DNA from: Amborella trichopoda
Lineage: Eukaryota > Streptophyta > Magnoliopsida > Amborellales > Amborellaceae
Direction of reading: 5' to 3'
NCBI RefSeq assembly: GCF_000471905.2
Contig: NW_006499603.1
Span: 4,340,673-4,404,672 of the forward strand
DNA: 64,000 nucleotides
Shown here: positions 11,440-23,500 of the stretch, piece by piece
How positions within the stretch are numbered: position 1 is the first letter of the stretch
Layout of the letters: each line of letters begins with the position of its first letter
Notes under the pieces: model-generated
What the model saw: only the letters and a program-made list of their open reading frames with translations
The model's database searches: none
What the model was told of the DNA's origin: nothing
Made by a program: the position numbers and the translations under genes

Positions 11440-12380
11440 TTTGAGCTCCTAATCCCACGTGGCCTGCCACATGATTCAAGTTCATGAAGCGCCACCCAGC
11501 TTGGGGCAAGTACCGAGTGACCCCAATCATGATGCCATGGACTCCACATTTGAAGTGGACCCTTTCATTGCCTAGTCTGACCAGGGATCGAAAATCATCT
11601 CCCACACTGGGACCTTCCTAGAAGCCAAGATGTCAAGATCATGGGTCTCTGCACTCGAGGTTAATGAAAAGCCTCCTAAATCCCCTAATGAGGAACTGTA
11701 GGAACCTCCGAAAGAGTGGAAACAGGGTGGTCAAGCCACAGCTAACTAGCTCGAAGAGATAAACTTAGGGGATGAGGCCGACCTCATCTCAACAAAGATG
11801 TCCCCAGAGGAGAAGGATAGTTATACTTCCCTTCTCCAAGAAAACCGGGATGTCTTCGCCTGACATTATCATGAGATGCCTGGTCTAGACCCTCAAATCA
11901 CTTTCCATCATCCCGGTATTGACCCGTCCATCAAACCCATAAAGCAGAAGTCCAGAAGGCTTAGACCCGACCTCGAGATGCAGATCAATGCTGAGGTGAA
12001 CAAGCTCAGGCAAGCTGGATACATAAGTGAAGTCAAACACCCAAGATGGCTGTCAAGAAGAAAAATGGCCAAATAAGGGTCTGTATTGACTATCATGACT
12101 TGAACACCGTCTGCCCCAAGGATGACTTCCCCCTGCCGTTCACTGAGATGCTTGTTGATTCCATGGCTCATTGCTAGATCTTCTCCTTCATGAATGGGTA
12201 TTTTGGTTATAATCAGATCAGGATGGCACCAGAAGATGAAGAGGCCACTGCATTCTTGACCCCAAAAGGTGTCTTTTGCTACATTGCGATGCCTTTCGGG
12301 TTAAAGAACGCCGATGCCATGTACCAGGGAGCCATGACGACCATCTTCAAGGACATGATGCGCAAGGACGTCGAGTGCGA
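11440..12380 (+). pseudogene. Reverse transcriptase, N-terminal half only (element A)
   Basis: After a linker (EEINLGDEADL, MSPEEKDSY) the RT begins at the HEMPGLDP phrase near 11868. It continues through KPIKQKSRR and IRVCIDY to the FSFMNGYFGYNQIRM palm segment near 12190, which carries the usual first part of the active site with D changed to N (MNGY for the common MDGY). It then reads FCYIAMPFGLKNA. It stops at GVEC-like sequence right before YVDD; from 12381 the DNA is the inverted acidic gene. One frameshift lies near 12045 and a stop near 12175. No protease motif is found between gag and RT. Confidence 0.85.
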
Positions 12381-13250
12381 TGTTTCTTCAACTATAGCCT
12401 CTGCTTCGGTTGGGGCAACAATCTCTTGAGGTTCGGAGGACCTATCGATTTCAGGTTCCTCCCTTGGAGCAACAACTCTAGCACCTTCATTTCTAGCCCC
12501 ATCAATCTCCATTAGAGCTATATCTGACTCAACAGTTGTTCTGAGAATTTCGGGCACCACCCATAGCTCAGGTGTCCCCTCTCTATCATAAGCAATGATG
12601 TTGGGCTTAGAAGGGTCAGAGTCATCTACCTCAATCTCCGAAGAGATCAAAAATAGCTCAAGTGTCACAGAAGGTGACTCAAAAAGACTGGAGGGTGACT
12701 TAGAAGGAGCAGCAGAGAATTTCGAAGAGGCAGAAGATGAAGAGCCATCAGTCGATTCTAGGATGACAACAAGTTTTGCACTCCTGCGTTTTTGAGCAGG
12801 CTTGACAGCTCGGGGTGGAGCGTGAGTGACAGTGGGGGTAGCATGCTTCCTCTTCTTTCCTAACCCCTGGTAGAGGAGCAATTGTCTTAGAACTCCTCCT
12901 GCGACAAGAGCCTATAGCAAGAGCACTATGAGGGCCACTCCCTATCAGTGCATTCAAGTCTTGGAACGGGCGCCCTTCATGATTCGAGACCTTTCAACCC
13001 TCCTTCCATTGGAAGATAGATGTGAGGTTGTCAAAAAGCCTCCCAGTCCTCTTCTTCATAGCAAGAAATTGCGATAAAGTTTCATCCATTGCTATCTCAC
13101 AAGGTATCCCAAGAGCCTCCCAATTTCAAGCATAGTTCAAGGTAAAAATCTCTCCTAGAGGAGGAGTCCTGAGTATCCTCTTTTGCCTGGTATCTCGGTG
13201 CCAATTACAGTTCTCCCCCTTCTAGGGGTGATTAGCCTCCCAGTAACCTC
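12381..13250 (-). pseudogene. Fragment of antisense PMD gene (post-PMD and acidic part), element A
   Basis: Reading leftward, it matches the E gene from about 22150 to 22900: an FDN/FYN-L segment, then EGRPFQDL followed by LIGSGPHS, a basic patch with KKRK near 12850, and an acidic Ser-rich stretch with ALMEIDG. It is antisense to element A's gag-RT, the same arrangement as in E and D. The PMD domain on its upstream side was lost or displaced when E inserted at 13251, and the coiled-coil tail is deleted at 12381. An open frame of about 200 codons on this strand (12279-12881) runs across the deletion joint, so it is not a real protein. Confidence 0.75.
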
Positions 13251-16151
13251 TGTTCAGATGCCTCGATCTTGCCTCTCAGGATCTAGGTGATTGGGTGACA
13301 GTGTCTAGAGCTTGGAAGACCCGGGATCTGAGATCGCTCTCTTGGGAACCACGTTCATTGAACAAGGGCTGGTGCCCAACTGGTGAGAGAGGAATTTTGA
13401 ACTGAGCTCGGGACCAACCTCACCTGGGTTTGTGACTTACTTGGGCAAACTCAAGCGGGCGCCCTCTTAGATCATGATGGAAAGCTCCCCAGCTGCTCCA
13501 ACTGGTTCGGACTCACCTCCCTTGACTTGCAATATCCTTGTTTTCTACAGAACAATAACATGGTTAATTTGCAAGACAAGTGGGCAGAAGGACCAACCCT
13601 TATCTTAAGACAATGCACATTCATATGGCAGAGAAGAAAAGAAATTAGGGTGATGAACAAGAGGAGAAACGAGAAGAGGACTCAACAAGGGGACGAGACT
13701 AACATGATAGCTGGACAAGTACAGTGACCGACTCAGAGTGGTAGCAAGACGGGCACGGTAACTCAGACTTGCATGATAGCAATACAACTCGAAACCAAGG
13801 CCGATATGACTGTCCTAATCTGGTGTGATAGCAAGATGGGCTCTGGACCAACATGACGGTAATACTACTCAACAGCCAGACTGCTGTAACAGTACTAGAC
13901 TGAGTCTATCCTTCAATCAAGCGAGAAAAGAAGAGAAGAGAAGAGAGTGAAGAGAAGACGAGAGACGAAGGAGAGAGAAGGTCTCAAACGACATTAGACA
14001 TCACTGTCCACAGCCATGGAGTAACAGTGTCATGGCCCTGGGTGGCGTTGAACACTGCTGCTCGCGGTGGAAGGGCGAGTAGTGAACTGCAGACGGTGTT
14101 AGCGATCGCCGTTGGCAACGCAAGAAGCCAGCACACGGCAATGGGTATAGAACGCACGAAAGAAGCATGTGGACAGTGTTACCCTTCGCCACGACCCTAC
14201 GCGGGCGATAGACATATTCGTCTGCGATAAGCACAGGGCACACAAGAGAGGCCAGCGAACGGTGTTACCCATCACCCTTCACAGGCAGTGATAGGCATAG
14301 GGCACATAAGAGAGACCAATGGAAGGAGTTACGCATTGCCACGGCCCTTCATGGGCGGCGACAGGCGCGAAGCATGGGTGAGATCCCAGCGGGCAGCGAT
14401 AGGCATCGCCGTGTGCTCCTTCAGATGGTGTTACGCACAACGACGACTAACCCCATGCGTGAACATATTGAAGAAAAGAAACGAATGAAGAGAGAGAGGA
14501 AGAAGCTTGCGCATGATGCTGCCGTTGCCATGCACGACCTGTGAAATAGTAGGAGGGGGAAGAAAGAAAGAGGCATGCACGGTACTGCCACTGCCGTGCA
14601 TAGCCTCTGAGAAAGACTCAGCAAAGGAGACGAAGAAGAAAGAGAAGAAAAGGGGAGAAGAGAGGAAAAGAAAACCAGAGAGAGAAGAAAAGAAGAGAGA
14701 GAAAATACCTTGAAGGTGGGGAGGTACAACTCTATACTTTTTTCCTCCTCTCTCTCTCTCTAAGACGCACTCACGAATTCAAGGAAGAATCTCAACTTTT
14801 ATTGCTCAATGTAGAGAATGAAAGTGGGGCCCTTTATAATGATTTTTCCAGCCTCTTCTCAATGAGAGGTAGCGTTTATTTACAGACTAAGGCTAAAACG
14901 TGGGTGGATCACCTAAAACTAACCCTAACTGATGATAATTAAGGTTTATTTGAATTAAAAGAAATAAGAAAAGGGGGTACAAAATGACTGATTTTCTCAT
15001 GCTTAACAATTCATGGAATTTCAAAACAGTCCCTGATGCTACCCTAGAACGTGTGTGATCTTCCGTAAATGATCCGTGGTTGCTTTGTTGCCCGTTTATT
15101 TGAAAGATGATTGTTTTCTTATAGGGCTCGACATGACGATCGATTTGATACCAGCTTTGAGCCATGGATCGTGTTTTTAAGACACAATCATGCTAATTGA
15201 AATTTGGATGAACCTTACAAACTTCAGATTGATAGTGTGCTCGTTTCTTGATGTTTTTCCATGATTTCTTCACTAGATCACACTGAGCATTCTGTCACGA
15301 TCGTGTGGCAACAAACGCAGCTCAATTTCGTACCTAGACAAAGATTTCGCAACTTTGGAGTTTTGACCAGAATTTATAGTCACTTTATTCGCTTCAGGTA
15401 TGACATCTGACTGTTCATCATGTATGGGGTTCAGACGAGAGATAGCCCTAAACCTTACGCATATGATGGAATTGGTATTGTGTTAATCCAATGCATGAGC
15501 GTCGTGATTTGGACAATTGAGCGAGGCATGTCGCTGCTGATTTTTCTACAACTTTCTTCACGGATAAGCAACTTCTCTATAGCATTTTTTCCTACTAGAG
15601 CGTCGTCACGCGGCGTGCCACATATCGAAATGCTCGTTTCGATGAGACGAACACGCTCACAAAATTTGAGCACGATCTGACCCGAGAGAAATGAGCACTA
15701 TTTGTGACTATCCCTTTAATGGAGATTACTTGCAGCGTGGCTGCACGGGAATAGTGTGGTCTTCTGTTTCAGTCTTCCACCTATAACTTCTTCCTGGAGT
15801 GTCCGTTTAGGATGAAATTTGACTTCTAAGGGTTTTCAACCATGACGGATCTAATGGCAGTGGTATCATGACCGTTTGATGCTTTGAAAGTAGGGCTATA
15901 GTTATAGGGGTCCGTTTTAGGGTATCAGAGGCTAATTATGTTGAAACTATTTCTTAGTCTTCACTGCCTTAAAGACGTCGGAATGCGATGAAAATTAGCA
16001 GGAGGCCTTTAGGAGTCCTTACGAAGATCTTGACCAATCCCGGGCCATTATAAGACTGTCAAAATTTCCACTATTTGTCAGGTTTTATTGACCAACTTCT
16101 CTCTTTTATTCTGCATCAGGGACCCATGGTGCTGAAAAATGTCTTCAAATA
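13251..16151 (-). repeat. 3' LTR of element E (2.9 kb)
   Basis: Read on the - strand it begins tatttgaagacatttttcag (tgtttg with one change) and ends ctgaaca, giving TGTT...AACA termini. It is inverted relative to LTR A, which it matches along its whole length: the U3 part (16151-14890), the GA-rich (sense CT-rich) tract near 14600-14760, the repeat array (14090-14420) and the conserved tail near 13450-13570. The TATA position reads tgtaaata (about 14877-14884), one base off consensus, so this promoter may be weak. Confidence 0.8.
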
Positions 16152-17400
16152 GCATGCCCCACCGAATTTTGTGCATCGAGAGAAGCGAGAAGGATAACAT
16201 TGAAAAAAGTTTCCTCTATCTTTATTTCTTTTTTATTTCTAGCCATAGGACCACATGAACAATGAGGAGATTCACGCAATGCTGTAACTAGAACGCTCGG
16301 ACGTTTGGATGCAATGTACATGTCCATCCATGGAGACTTTAGGGGTATCTTATCACAATCCTCACCCTCAAGGGACCATTTATGATTCTGGCAGCTGAGG
16401 ATTTTGTATGGACCTCATTAGTCAGAATCAGGCTTGTCTAGCAGCCAAGTGCCATGTTTCAAGGCACTCTTCCCATTTGGTCTGGGTTTGCTTGTTTGTT
16501 TTGGATTGACAGTCAAAGAGGCTTTGGTTGACATTGTTTGCTGCTACACCAGGTTTGCTTTTGACAAGTAGTGTACCTCTGTGGGCCTCATCCTGTCGAG
16601 TCCAGTAGGGAGCTTTTTGTTGGCCTGTCCCAAAAGTTTGGTCCTGTCGGCTAGGGAGGGATTTTGGCGAGGTGGCCCCATGGCGAGGGATCACCCTGAA
16701 GTCTCTGACAGGTTTCGCCCTGTCTTTGTCAGCTTCTTTCCTTCATGGTCGTCTTTAGTATTTTGGAGGGATCTTTCGATCATCGTCGTCACCCTCAAGG
16801 ACTCTTTTTTATTTTTGGAGGGATCTTTTGGTCATCATCCTCACTCGCAATTACTCTTTTTGTTTTTTGGAGAGATCTTTCGGTCATTGTCCTCACCCTA
16901 GAGGACTCTTTTTGTTTTTGGAGGGATCTTTAGGTTATCATCCTCACCCTCAAGGACTCGTTGTATTTTTGATTGGATCTTGACAGCTGAGGATTTTGTG
17001 TGGACGTCGTTAGCCAGAATTATGCTTGCTTGGTAATTGGGTGTTGGCTAAGGCTGTGATGCTGCATCAACCTACTTTTTCGGTCCAAGCGCCCTTTGCA
17101 GGTTTTCACTTGGATTGGGGAAGTGGAATCGTAAAGACAGTCACAAACCTCCTTTATTTTTGGGCTCTTTTACCCAAGACCTTGCAACAATGTCCAGTCC
17201 TTTTCATCCATTTTTTATCACGGTGTCGTGCCCTTTTGGGTTTTCATTATGCTCGGGTTTTTGTTTTCATGGAACTCTTTTACTCATGGTTTCGTGATCA
17301 TGCCCGTCTATCATTTTTACTTATGGCATTCCCTTATCCAAGTATACACCATGCCAGTTTTTTGATTCTATTTTTGTGAAGGCATGTTTAAGGACATGCC
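16152..17400. other. Spacer between LTR and antisense gene upstream region
   Basis: No gene is seen. Read in the sense direction, ggtggggcatgc directly precedes the LTR start at 16151; this may be the remains of a polypurine tract. It holds a 52-bp minisatellite, entered separately. Confidence 0.5.
16755..16990 (+). repeat. 51-52-bp minisatellite, about 4.5 units
   Basis: Units begin ttttggagggatctttcg and contain a tcctcaccctcaaggactc phrase. Starts are at about 16761, 16813, 16865, 16916 and 16967. A related single phrase occurs earlier near 16360. Confidence 0.85.
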
Positions 17401-18735
17401 TTCAGGACCTGGGCAAAGCACTTTAACGTCATGCGGCTAAGATGTGCACTATAGTTTAGGATCATACAGCTGGACCATAATGATGATGGATGACAGTCTA
17501 TTGAGGATATAGAGTGAGTATGGTGGTGGTTTTGACTCACTTTGGGGGAGATGGAACGAGGCTACCTATGAAAGATGGATGATGTATGTGTGGAAGGCGA
17601 AAAGTGGTGACCCACTAGCATACAGCGAGTATGGATGGCGGGATGGCTCGCTATTTATTGAGTATGGGTGAGAGTCACTGGGGAATGATGGAGGGTAATG
17701 AAGGGATGTGTATTTACTGCAGAGGTAATGAAAGTGCTTCGCACAGGAACAGGTCGGTTAGGGAAGACGTACGTGAAGATGCACGTAAAAGGGGTGTGCG
17801 TGTATGTTAGGACACGTTTAATGGCATGCCTCTGGGACCTGTTCGAAGCCTTTTAATGTCATGCAGTGGTTATGCAGTTTAGAGCCATGCAACTTGGACC
17901 AAGCAGTTTAAGGTCATGCAGCTAGACCTCCGCTACAGTTTAAGGTCATATAGTTTGGACTTGGCGCGAAGCCTTTTATCGTTATTCGACTAGGATGTGT
18001 ACTATAGTTTAAGGTTATATAGTTTTGACCATGGCTGTGCAGTTTAAAGTCTTGCAGCAAGGACCATGCAGTTTTAAGGTCGTGCAACTAGACCTCCACT
18101 ACATTTTATGGTCGTATAGTTTGGACCATGCAGTTTAAGGTCGTGCACCTAGACCATTTAGGTGGGTCATCATGTAAGTAAAGCTCCATAGGGAGATAGA
18201 GTGGCTTGCTGAGAAGCGGACCCATTAGGGATTTATGGGGTAAATATGAATCCACGGGGACAATAAGCAATGGTATGCATGTAACTCCGTTGAGAATGGT
18301 AGACTAGAGCATAAATGTAACCCCACTGGGGATTGAAGAGATAAGAATGACCCTAACTCCACTGGGGATAATGGGCCGCAATACGGATGTGACTTCTATT
18401 GAGGATGAGGGACAGTAGCCTGCATGTAGCTCCACTGAGAAAGACAGTTCGGGGCACACGTGTAACCCCACTGGGGATAGTGGCAGAATACACCCAGTGG
18501 AGAGGTGCATCCATTTTATGGTTTAAATTCATGTGTATGGGCTATTTCTTGTGCTGTTTGACGTCTTTCGACATGAACGTGCATTATAGTTTAAGGTCTT
18601 GAAGCTCAGACCAAGGCTATGCAGTTTAAAGTCATGCGACTAGGACCATGTAGTTTAAGGTCTTGCAACTAGACCTCTGCTCTAGTTTATGGTCATATAG
18701 TTTGGACCATGCAGCTTAGGGTCACCTAGACCTTA
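17400..18735 (+). repeat. Minisatellite-rich upstream region of the PMD gene (35-37-bp units)
   Basis: Two unit types alternate. Type 1 has the phrase gtttaaggtcatgcagctag and lies mainly at 17380-17480, 17815-18160 and 18580-18735. Type 2 has the core ctccactgggga with starts at about 18250, 18285, 18321, 18357, 18393, 18430 and 18466, so 35-37 bp apart. The same region is found in inverted orientation in element C (52180-53330), where the type 1 unit has expanded to a clean 35-bp array. Confidence 0.8.
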
Positions 18736-18881
18736 ATGTGGTACAGGAATGTGACTCTATGGGGAAAGAATCATAACTGGAGATTTGACTCCCTGGGGAT
18801 GTAGAATGGTGGCCATGCACACAGCGTTGTGTTAGGCCTTGATAATGTGCACGACGTTAGGCCTTTGGTGAATCGTGCGGC

Positions 18882-19085
18882 GATAGCTTCTGGTGAAGCG
18901 CACGGTGATAGCTTATTGTGAAGCGCACGACGATAGGTTCTTATGAAGTGCACGACGATAGCTTCTTGTGAAGTGCACGACGATAGCTTCTTGTGAAGCG
19001 CACGACGATAGCTTCTTTAGTAAAGCACAAGGTGATAACTTCTTGTGAAGCTCATGGTGATAGCTTCTTTAGTAAAGCACACAAC
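18882..19085 (+). repeat. 25-bp tandem repeat, block 1 (upstream of TATA)
   Basis: Units begin gatagcttcttgtgaagcgc and end acgac. Starts are at 18882, 18907, 18932, 18957, 18982, 19007, 19034 and 19059: exactly 25 bp apart except one 27-bp step. The same unit family recurs at 20160-20370, downstream of the promoter. Confidence 0.9.
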
Positions 19086-19308
19086 GTTAATCATGAGTAA
19101 GGCACACGACATAAACATCGCATGGTGATAAGGCATAGACCGCAGCAGGTTCATGAGGCACAGGCGGCAGCAGGTCAGTGAGGCCTAGGCAGCAATGGCT
19201 TGTATTCAGGCTCAGGTTTGGCCCACCCCGGCTTTGACCTATCGCCATGTGAAGGCAAGGACTGGAGCATCATTTCGAGCTTGTGAAGGGTACTTTGTGT
19301 AACCCTCG

Positions 19309-19318
19309 CCTATAAAAG
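19309..19318 (+). promoter_or_regulatory. TATA box of the antisense PMD gene
   Basis: The sequence cctataaaag is 1.23 kb upstream of the PMD reading frame and points toward it. Element C has the same arrangement on its - strand: tatataatgg at about 51572-51581, followed by a leader that resembles this one. Conservation of a TATA box plus leader at the same place in two elements supports a real promoter. Confidence 0.6.
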
Positions 19319-19329
19319 GGGTAAAAGTC

Positions 19330-20528
19330 CATTTTACTGTTTTACCTTATATAAAACAGTGAAGAGAGTTTTTAGAGCGAGGGAGGATTCCTGATAAGAG
19401 CTTCCAACGAGAATCATAGTGCGTAGAGACTTCACCGGCAACACTTTAGTGAGTTTGAAGGTATTTGCAGAGTACTTGCACATGTTTTCTGAAAGTGTCA
19501 CAACTTTTGGAGATGGTAACAGTGGCTTCACGGGAATCCACCGAGACTTTTTCGGTGAAGAACGGTAGCCATTGAAGCTTCTGTGAGAGAAAAAATGGTG
19601 CCATAAGGTTGCGACACTATTTCCAGTGTGTTCAGGGACTCCTTGATGGACTTCTGGCAGTCTTACGGTCGCTGACAGGGAGGAAGAAGGCATAGTGGCT
19701 CTGCTAAAAACTCGGCAATTTTCCAACGAGTAAAGGAGTGCGAAGAAGGGAAAAAGAAACCCACGGTGTCCTAGGGAGATTTCTACGAAAACTCCTGTGG
19801 TTTCCCTAGTATTCTCGACTGTGAGTAAGGGGAAAGAACAGGGTCAGACGGGGATTCTCGACGGATGGAGAAGAGTTTTTGAGAAGAGGAAACGCTGGTA
19901 GGGGACTGAAGGGTCGCAAGCCTGTAACAGTCGAGGAGGCGAAGGGCCATGAGATGGCGAACGGTCACCCTCTGTACGTATGTAGATAGGTCACGTCACG
20001 AGTGTCAAGCAGCGTGCCCAGATTTCGAGGGGCGCGATGTGCCGCACGTGTGATGCGTGCGAACAACTTGTAGCAGGTGTCAGACACAGATTGTGTTAAC
20101 CCACACTTCATTTTGGTCTTTGCGCGAGACGGCTATGGCTCCTTTAGTTGTGAGACGGCGATAACCCCTTTAGTCGTGAGATGGCGATAGCCTTGCCTTT
20201 TGCGCACGGCGATAGCCTCTTCAGTCGTGAGATGACGATAGCCCTGCCTTCTACGCAAATCGATAGCCCTGCCTTCTGCGCACGACAATAGTCCTGCCTT
20301 CTGGGCATGGCGATAGTCTTGCCTTCCGCGCATGGAGACAGCTTTGCCTTCAGCACACGACGATAACACTACCTCTTAGTGACTTGTGTGCGGCAGTGAA
20401 GCCTTTGTTCTAGCTTCTTGGCCCAGCCCTCAAGCGTCATTCCTGATGTGAAGAGCCTCCCACAAGTAGGGGAGCTTGACACTAATGAATTCAACGGTGA
20501 AAGCTTGGTGAGGGGTGAGCAAATCTAG
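19330..20528 (+). other. Leader region of the PMD gene
   Basis: About 1.2 kb between the TATA box and the first PMD-encoding frame. It has short open stretches only and many GTAAG/GTATG words that could be splice donors, so the leader may contain an intron. It includes the second 25-bp repeat block. No protein domain is recognised. Confidence 0.4.
20160..20370 (+). repeat. 25-bp tandem repeat, block 2 (in the leader)
   Basis: Units begin gatagccctgccttctgcgc and end acgac. Starts are at 20160, 20186, 20211, 20237, 20262, 20287, 20312, 20337 and 20362, a 25-26-bp period. The beginning and end of the unit match block 1 (18882-19085); only the middle differs. Confidence 0.9.
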
Positions 20529-23500
20529 TTCACTGAGGCATTGTGTGAACCAAGGTGGACTTTGAGCGTCACCTTTGCTAACGACCCCGTCCGCTTTGAG
20601 GTTAGAGAAGACAGCGACAGGAATGTAAGAATAGAAGAGGGGGTAGGCCTCTTCCATTGTTTGCACAGGAACATAGCCTCAAGCGAGGACTTGCCAACCA
20701 TGGGCAAGAGGATGGTGAAGACTCCAGGCCTGAAGTGGTCTTCTGCTGGTCTCCGAGTGCAAGGGGAGCACCAGTACCTGAAAGGGTACTCTTCCCTGAC
20801 TGTAAGGGTGCTGAGTCGATACAGGGACATTGTGAAATGCACTTCCTTGCTAGCCGCCATCCAGTGCTTGGCAAGATACTATGACCATTGCTCGAACACG
20901 GTCAAGGTGCTTTTGGAAACCTGGAGCCATGTCAGCAACACATGGCTGCTTGGCCATGGGGAAGCAGGGATGTCTTTGCTAGACCTGTACTTCATCGGTG
21001 GGATCCCACTCATCGGTGCTATGTATGATGAGTTCGTGCCCCCGAAATTGGTCATTTTTGGAGGTAAATGGGTCGGGAAAGAAGATCCGCTAGCTGGACT
21101 GATAGAGTTATTTGGGGTTTATCAGTTGCTCGGTTCTAAGTCAAAGCAAGGACACGTCTCCTTCACCCAGTGGGTGGCATTCTTCTATGGAGACTGTGAT
21201 GATGAGGCTGGTCCAAACCCACGAAGAAAGGGGAAGAAATCCATGAAGGGAACCCCTCCAGTATTTGAGCGTCACCGCGGGAACGACCACGTCTTCTTGG
21301 CGATGTACTTGGTACTCTTTCTATGTAATATTGCTCTCCCTGAAGGGGCAGACATTATATGTCCAGGCACATTCTATGTAGCCTGTGACATGGCGAGGGG
21401 GCGAGAGTAGCGCTCGCATAGCTGGTCTTATGCAACATCTACTACGACTTAGGAATCGTGTCCTGGGGAAAAGCCTATCAAGGCAATGAAGGAGGGAACG
21501 GCATATTGGATGGCGAAGCCTTCTCAAAGGACTTTAAGATGCCTTTCCCCATCCACTATGTGTATGGCTGGCTTGTGGCTTATTTCCCCAACACCTACAT
21601 CAAAAATAGGGTGTTGGATAAGACAATGTGCCCATTTATCCTAAGGATTGCTAGGCAGAAAGTAATCTTCCATACTCTTGGTCATGCACATAGCTTGTTC
21701 TACAATGACCACCTTCGTATGAGTAGACCTGCCTTCCCAGTCAAAAACCTCACAGATCGTTTTGTCGATGAGCTGGGAAAGAGTCTGGATGGTGCTCCTT
21801 CCACTCATAAGGAGCTGATGTACATATTGATTATTAGAGGCGGGGTTCTACCCTACCGTACCATTCATAGTGCCAAGCTTGAGGGATATTTCCCTCATCG
21901 ATTTGCCCAACAGCATGGCTAGGCCAAGGGTGACCCTTCTCGATGTTCTTTGAGAAGTGGTATAGCAAAATCAGCCGCACGAAGAAAGACCAGCTGGGGA
22001 CCCACCATGAGACCTGGCTCCTGAGGCACATTCGCACAGCTTGGGCCATGTGCTTGGAATTCACCGAGATCAACAAGTACGTGTTGCCATATTTTTGCGG
22101 AATAGTGAGAGCAACCGAGGCCCACGAACGCTGATGGCGAATCAGCAGTAATGGGTATTATGAAGCTAGCCACCCCTGAAAAGGGGAATACTCCCACTGG
22201 AACCGTGAGACACGGCATAGGAAGATGGAGATGACTCCTCCATTGGGGGAGATATTCACCCTGGGCTTCCATTGGAACTGGGGCGACATTGGGCGGCCTT
22301 GAAAAATTGTCGTAGCTAAGTCCCTGCCATGGTTTCTCGATATGGAGAAGAAGACAGAGAGCATTTTTTACAACCTCTATGATATTTTAAAATTGAAGGA
22401 GGGCTGCAAGGTTCCAGTGTGTGAAGGGCGCCCGGTCCAGGATTTGAGCAAGTTGATAGGGAGCGGCCCTCACAGCAAACTTGCCACTGGCTCTTCTCGG
22501 AGGGGCTCTTCTGAGACTGCTATACCTTCTCAAGTGAAGGGGAAGAAGAGGAAGTGAGCTGCCCCTACCATTCCTCGTACACCAGCTCGTCAGGCTTCGA
22601 AGCATAAGGGGCTCAAATGTCCAGTGGTTTACGAGTCGGAAGATGGCTCTTCACCGGTTGCTTCTTCGGAGTCTTACGTGTCTCTTGCTATTTCTGTATT
22701 GTCCTCTGCTCTTGAGGATTTGTCTTCCTCCTCTAGCTCTTCAGAGACTCAAGCTGGTGCCTCAGATCCCATTGCACCAATTGAAATTGCTTCAGATCAG
22801 GAAGTGATGTCCGTGGCTGAAGAGGAGGGCCTAGTCCCGATGGAGATTAATGGGGTTGATGAGGCCGAACTTGATGAGACAGTTGAGGTGAAGACGGCCT
22901 CTTGGGCCCAGGAGGTTGCTGCGCGTACCGAGAAAAGGGAAACCCCAGTAGAGCTTGTGGTTAAAGAAGAGGCGGGTGCCCCGGGGATTGAAGAGGGGCT
23001 ACCTGAGCAGCAAGAGGTTGCTTCTTCAGACAACGCCGTAGCTATATGGGATGAAAAGGCAGGACATCCTCAAGGGGCATACTTTGAGAGCTCAGAAGCG
23101 ATACCTCTGGTTGTAGAGGAAGCGGGCACTATGGAAGAGCCTATAGCTGAAATGGCTACCATGGCGAACAAGGGTGAAGAAGAAGAGGGGAGAAGCGTTG
23201 AACCTGCCAAGACAGAGATGGCGGTTCAAGAAGAGGGGGAGCAGGGAGAAGAAGTTGGCCTTGGAGGGACTAAGCCTGCTAATGGTGAGGCTGACAGAAC
23301 AAGTGAGGAGGCCGATATTGTGACGTCTGAGCAAGTTGAGAGTAAGGCTCCAAATGATGTGAGCTTGGGCTCCACAGTCGCTCGTGAAGAGCTGGCAACT
23401 CACGTGGCTATCATCCTTTCGAGCCCTATTGTGGAAACTGATACTCCTACCCCAGTAGCATTACCTAGGCCTAGTTTGAGTGGGATACCTGGCATAATTA

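Larger units (their letters stand above)
5702..13250 (+). mobile_element. Element A: truncated Tat-type Ty3/gypsy retrotransposon
   Basis: In + order it holds a 5' LTR (5702 to about 8640), gag, the first half of RT, and then, on the opposite strand, the middle of the family's extra gene (12381-13250). Second half of RT, RNase H, integrase, promoter region of the extra gene and 3' LTR are missing. The join at about 12381 falls just before the RT catalytic YVDD motif. The primer binding site and start of gag are also deleted: the LTR tail near 8640 runs almost directly into gag sequence that lies about 1.4 kb further in from the LTR in element C. The right end is where element E has inserted. 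Confidence 0.75.

Noticed and set aside
12279-12881. A 200-codon open frame on the - strand
   Set aside because: It runs through the deletion join at 12381 from the acidic gene remnant into the reverse complement of RT, so it cannot be a single ancestral protein.
18882-19085. 25-bp periodic repeats considered as CRISPR-like or as a coding repeat
   Set aside because: No spacers; 25 is not a multiple of three, so it does not encode a repeat protein.
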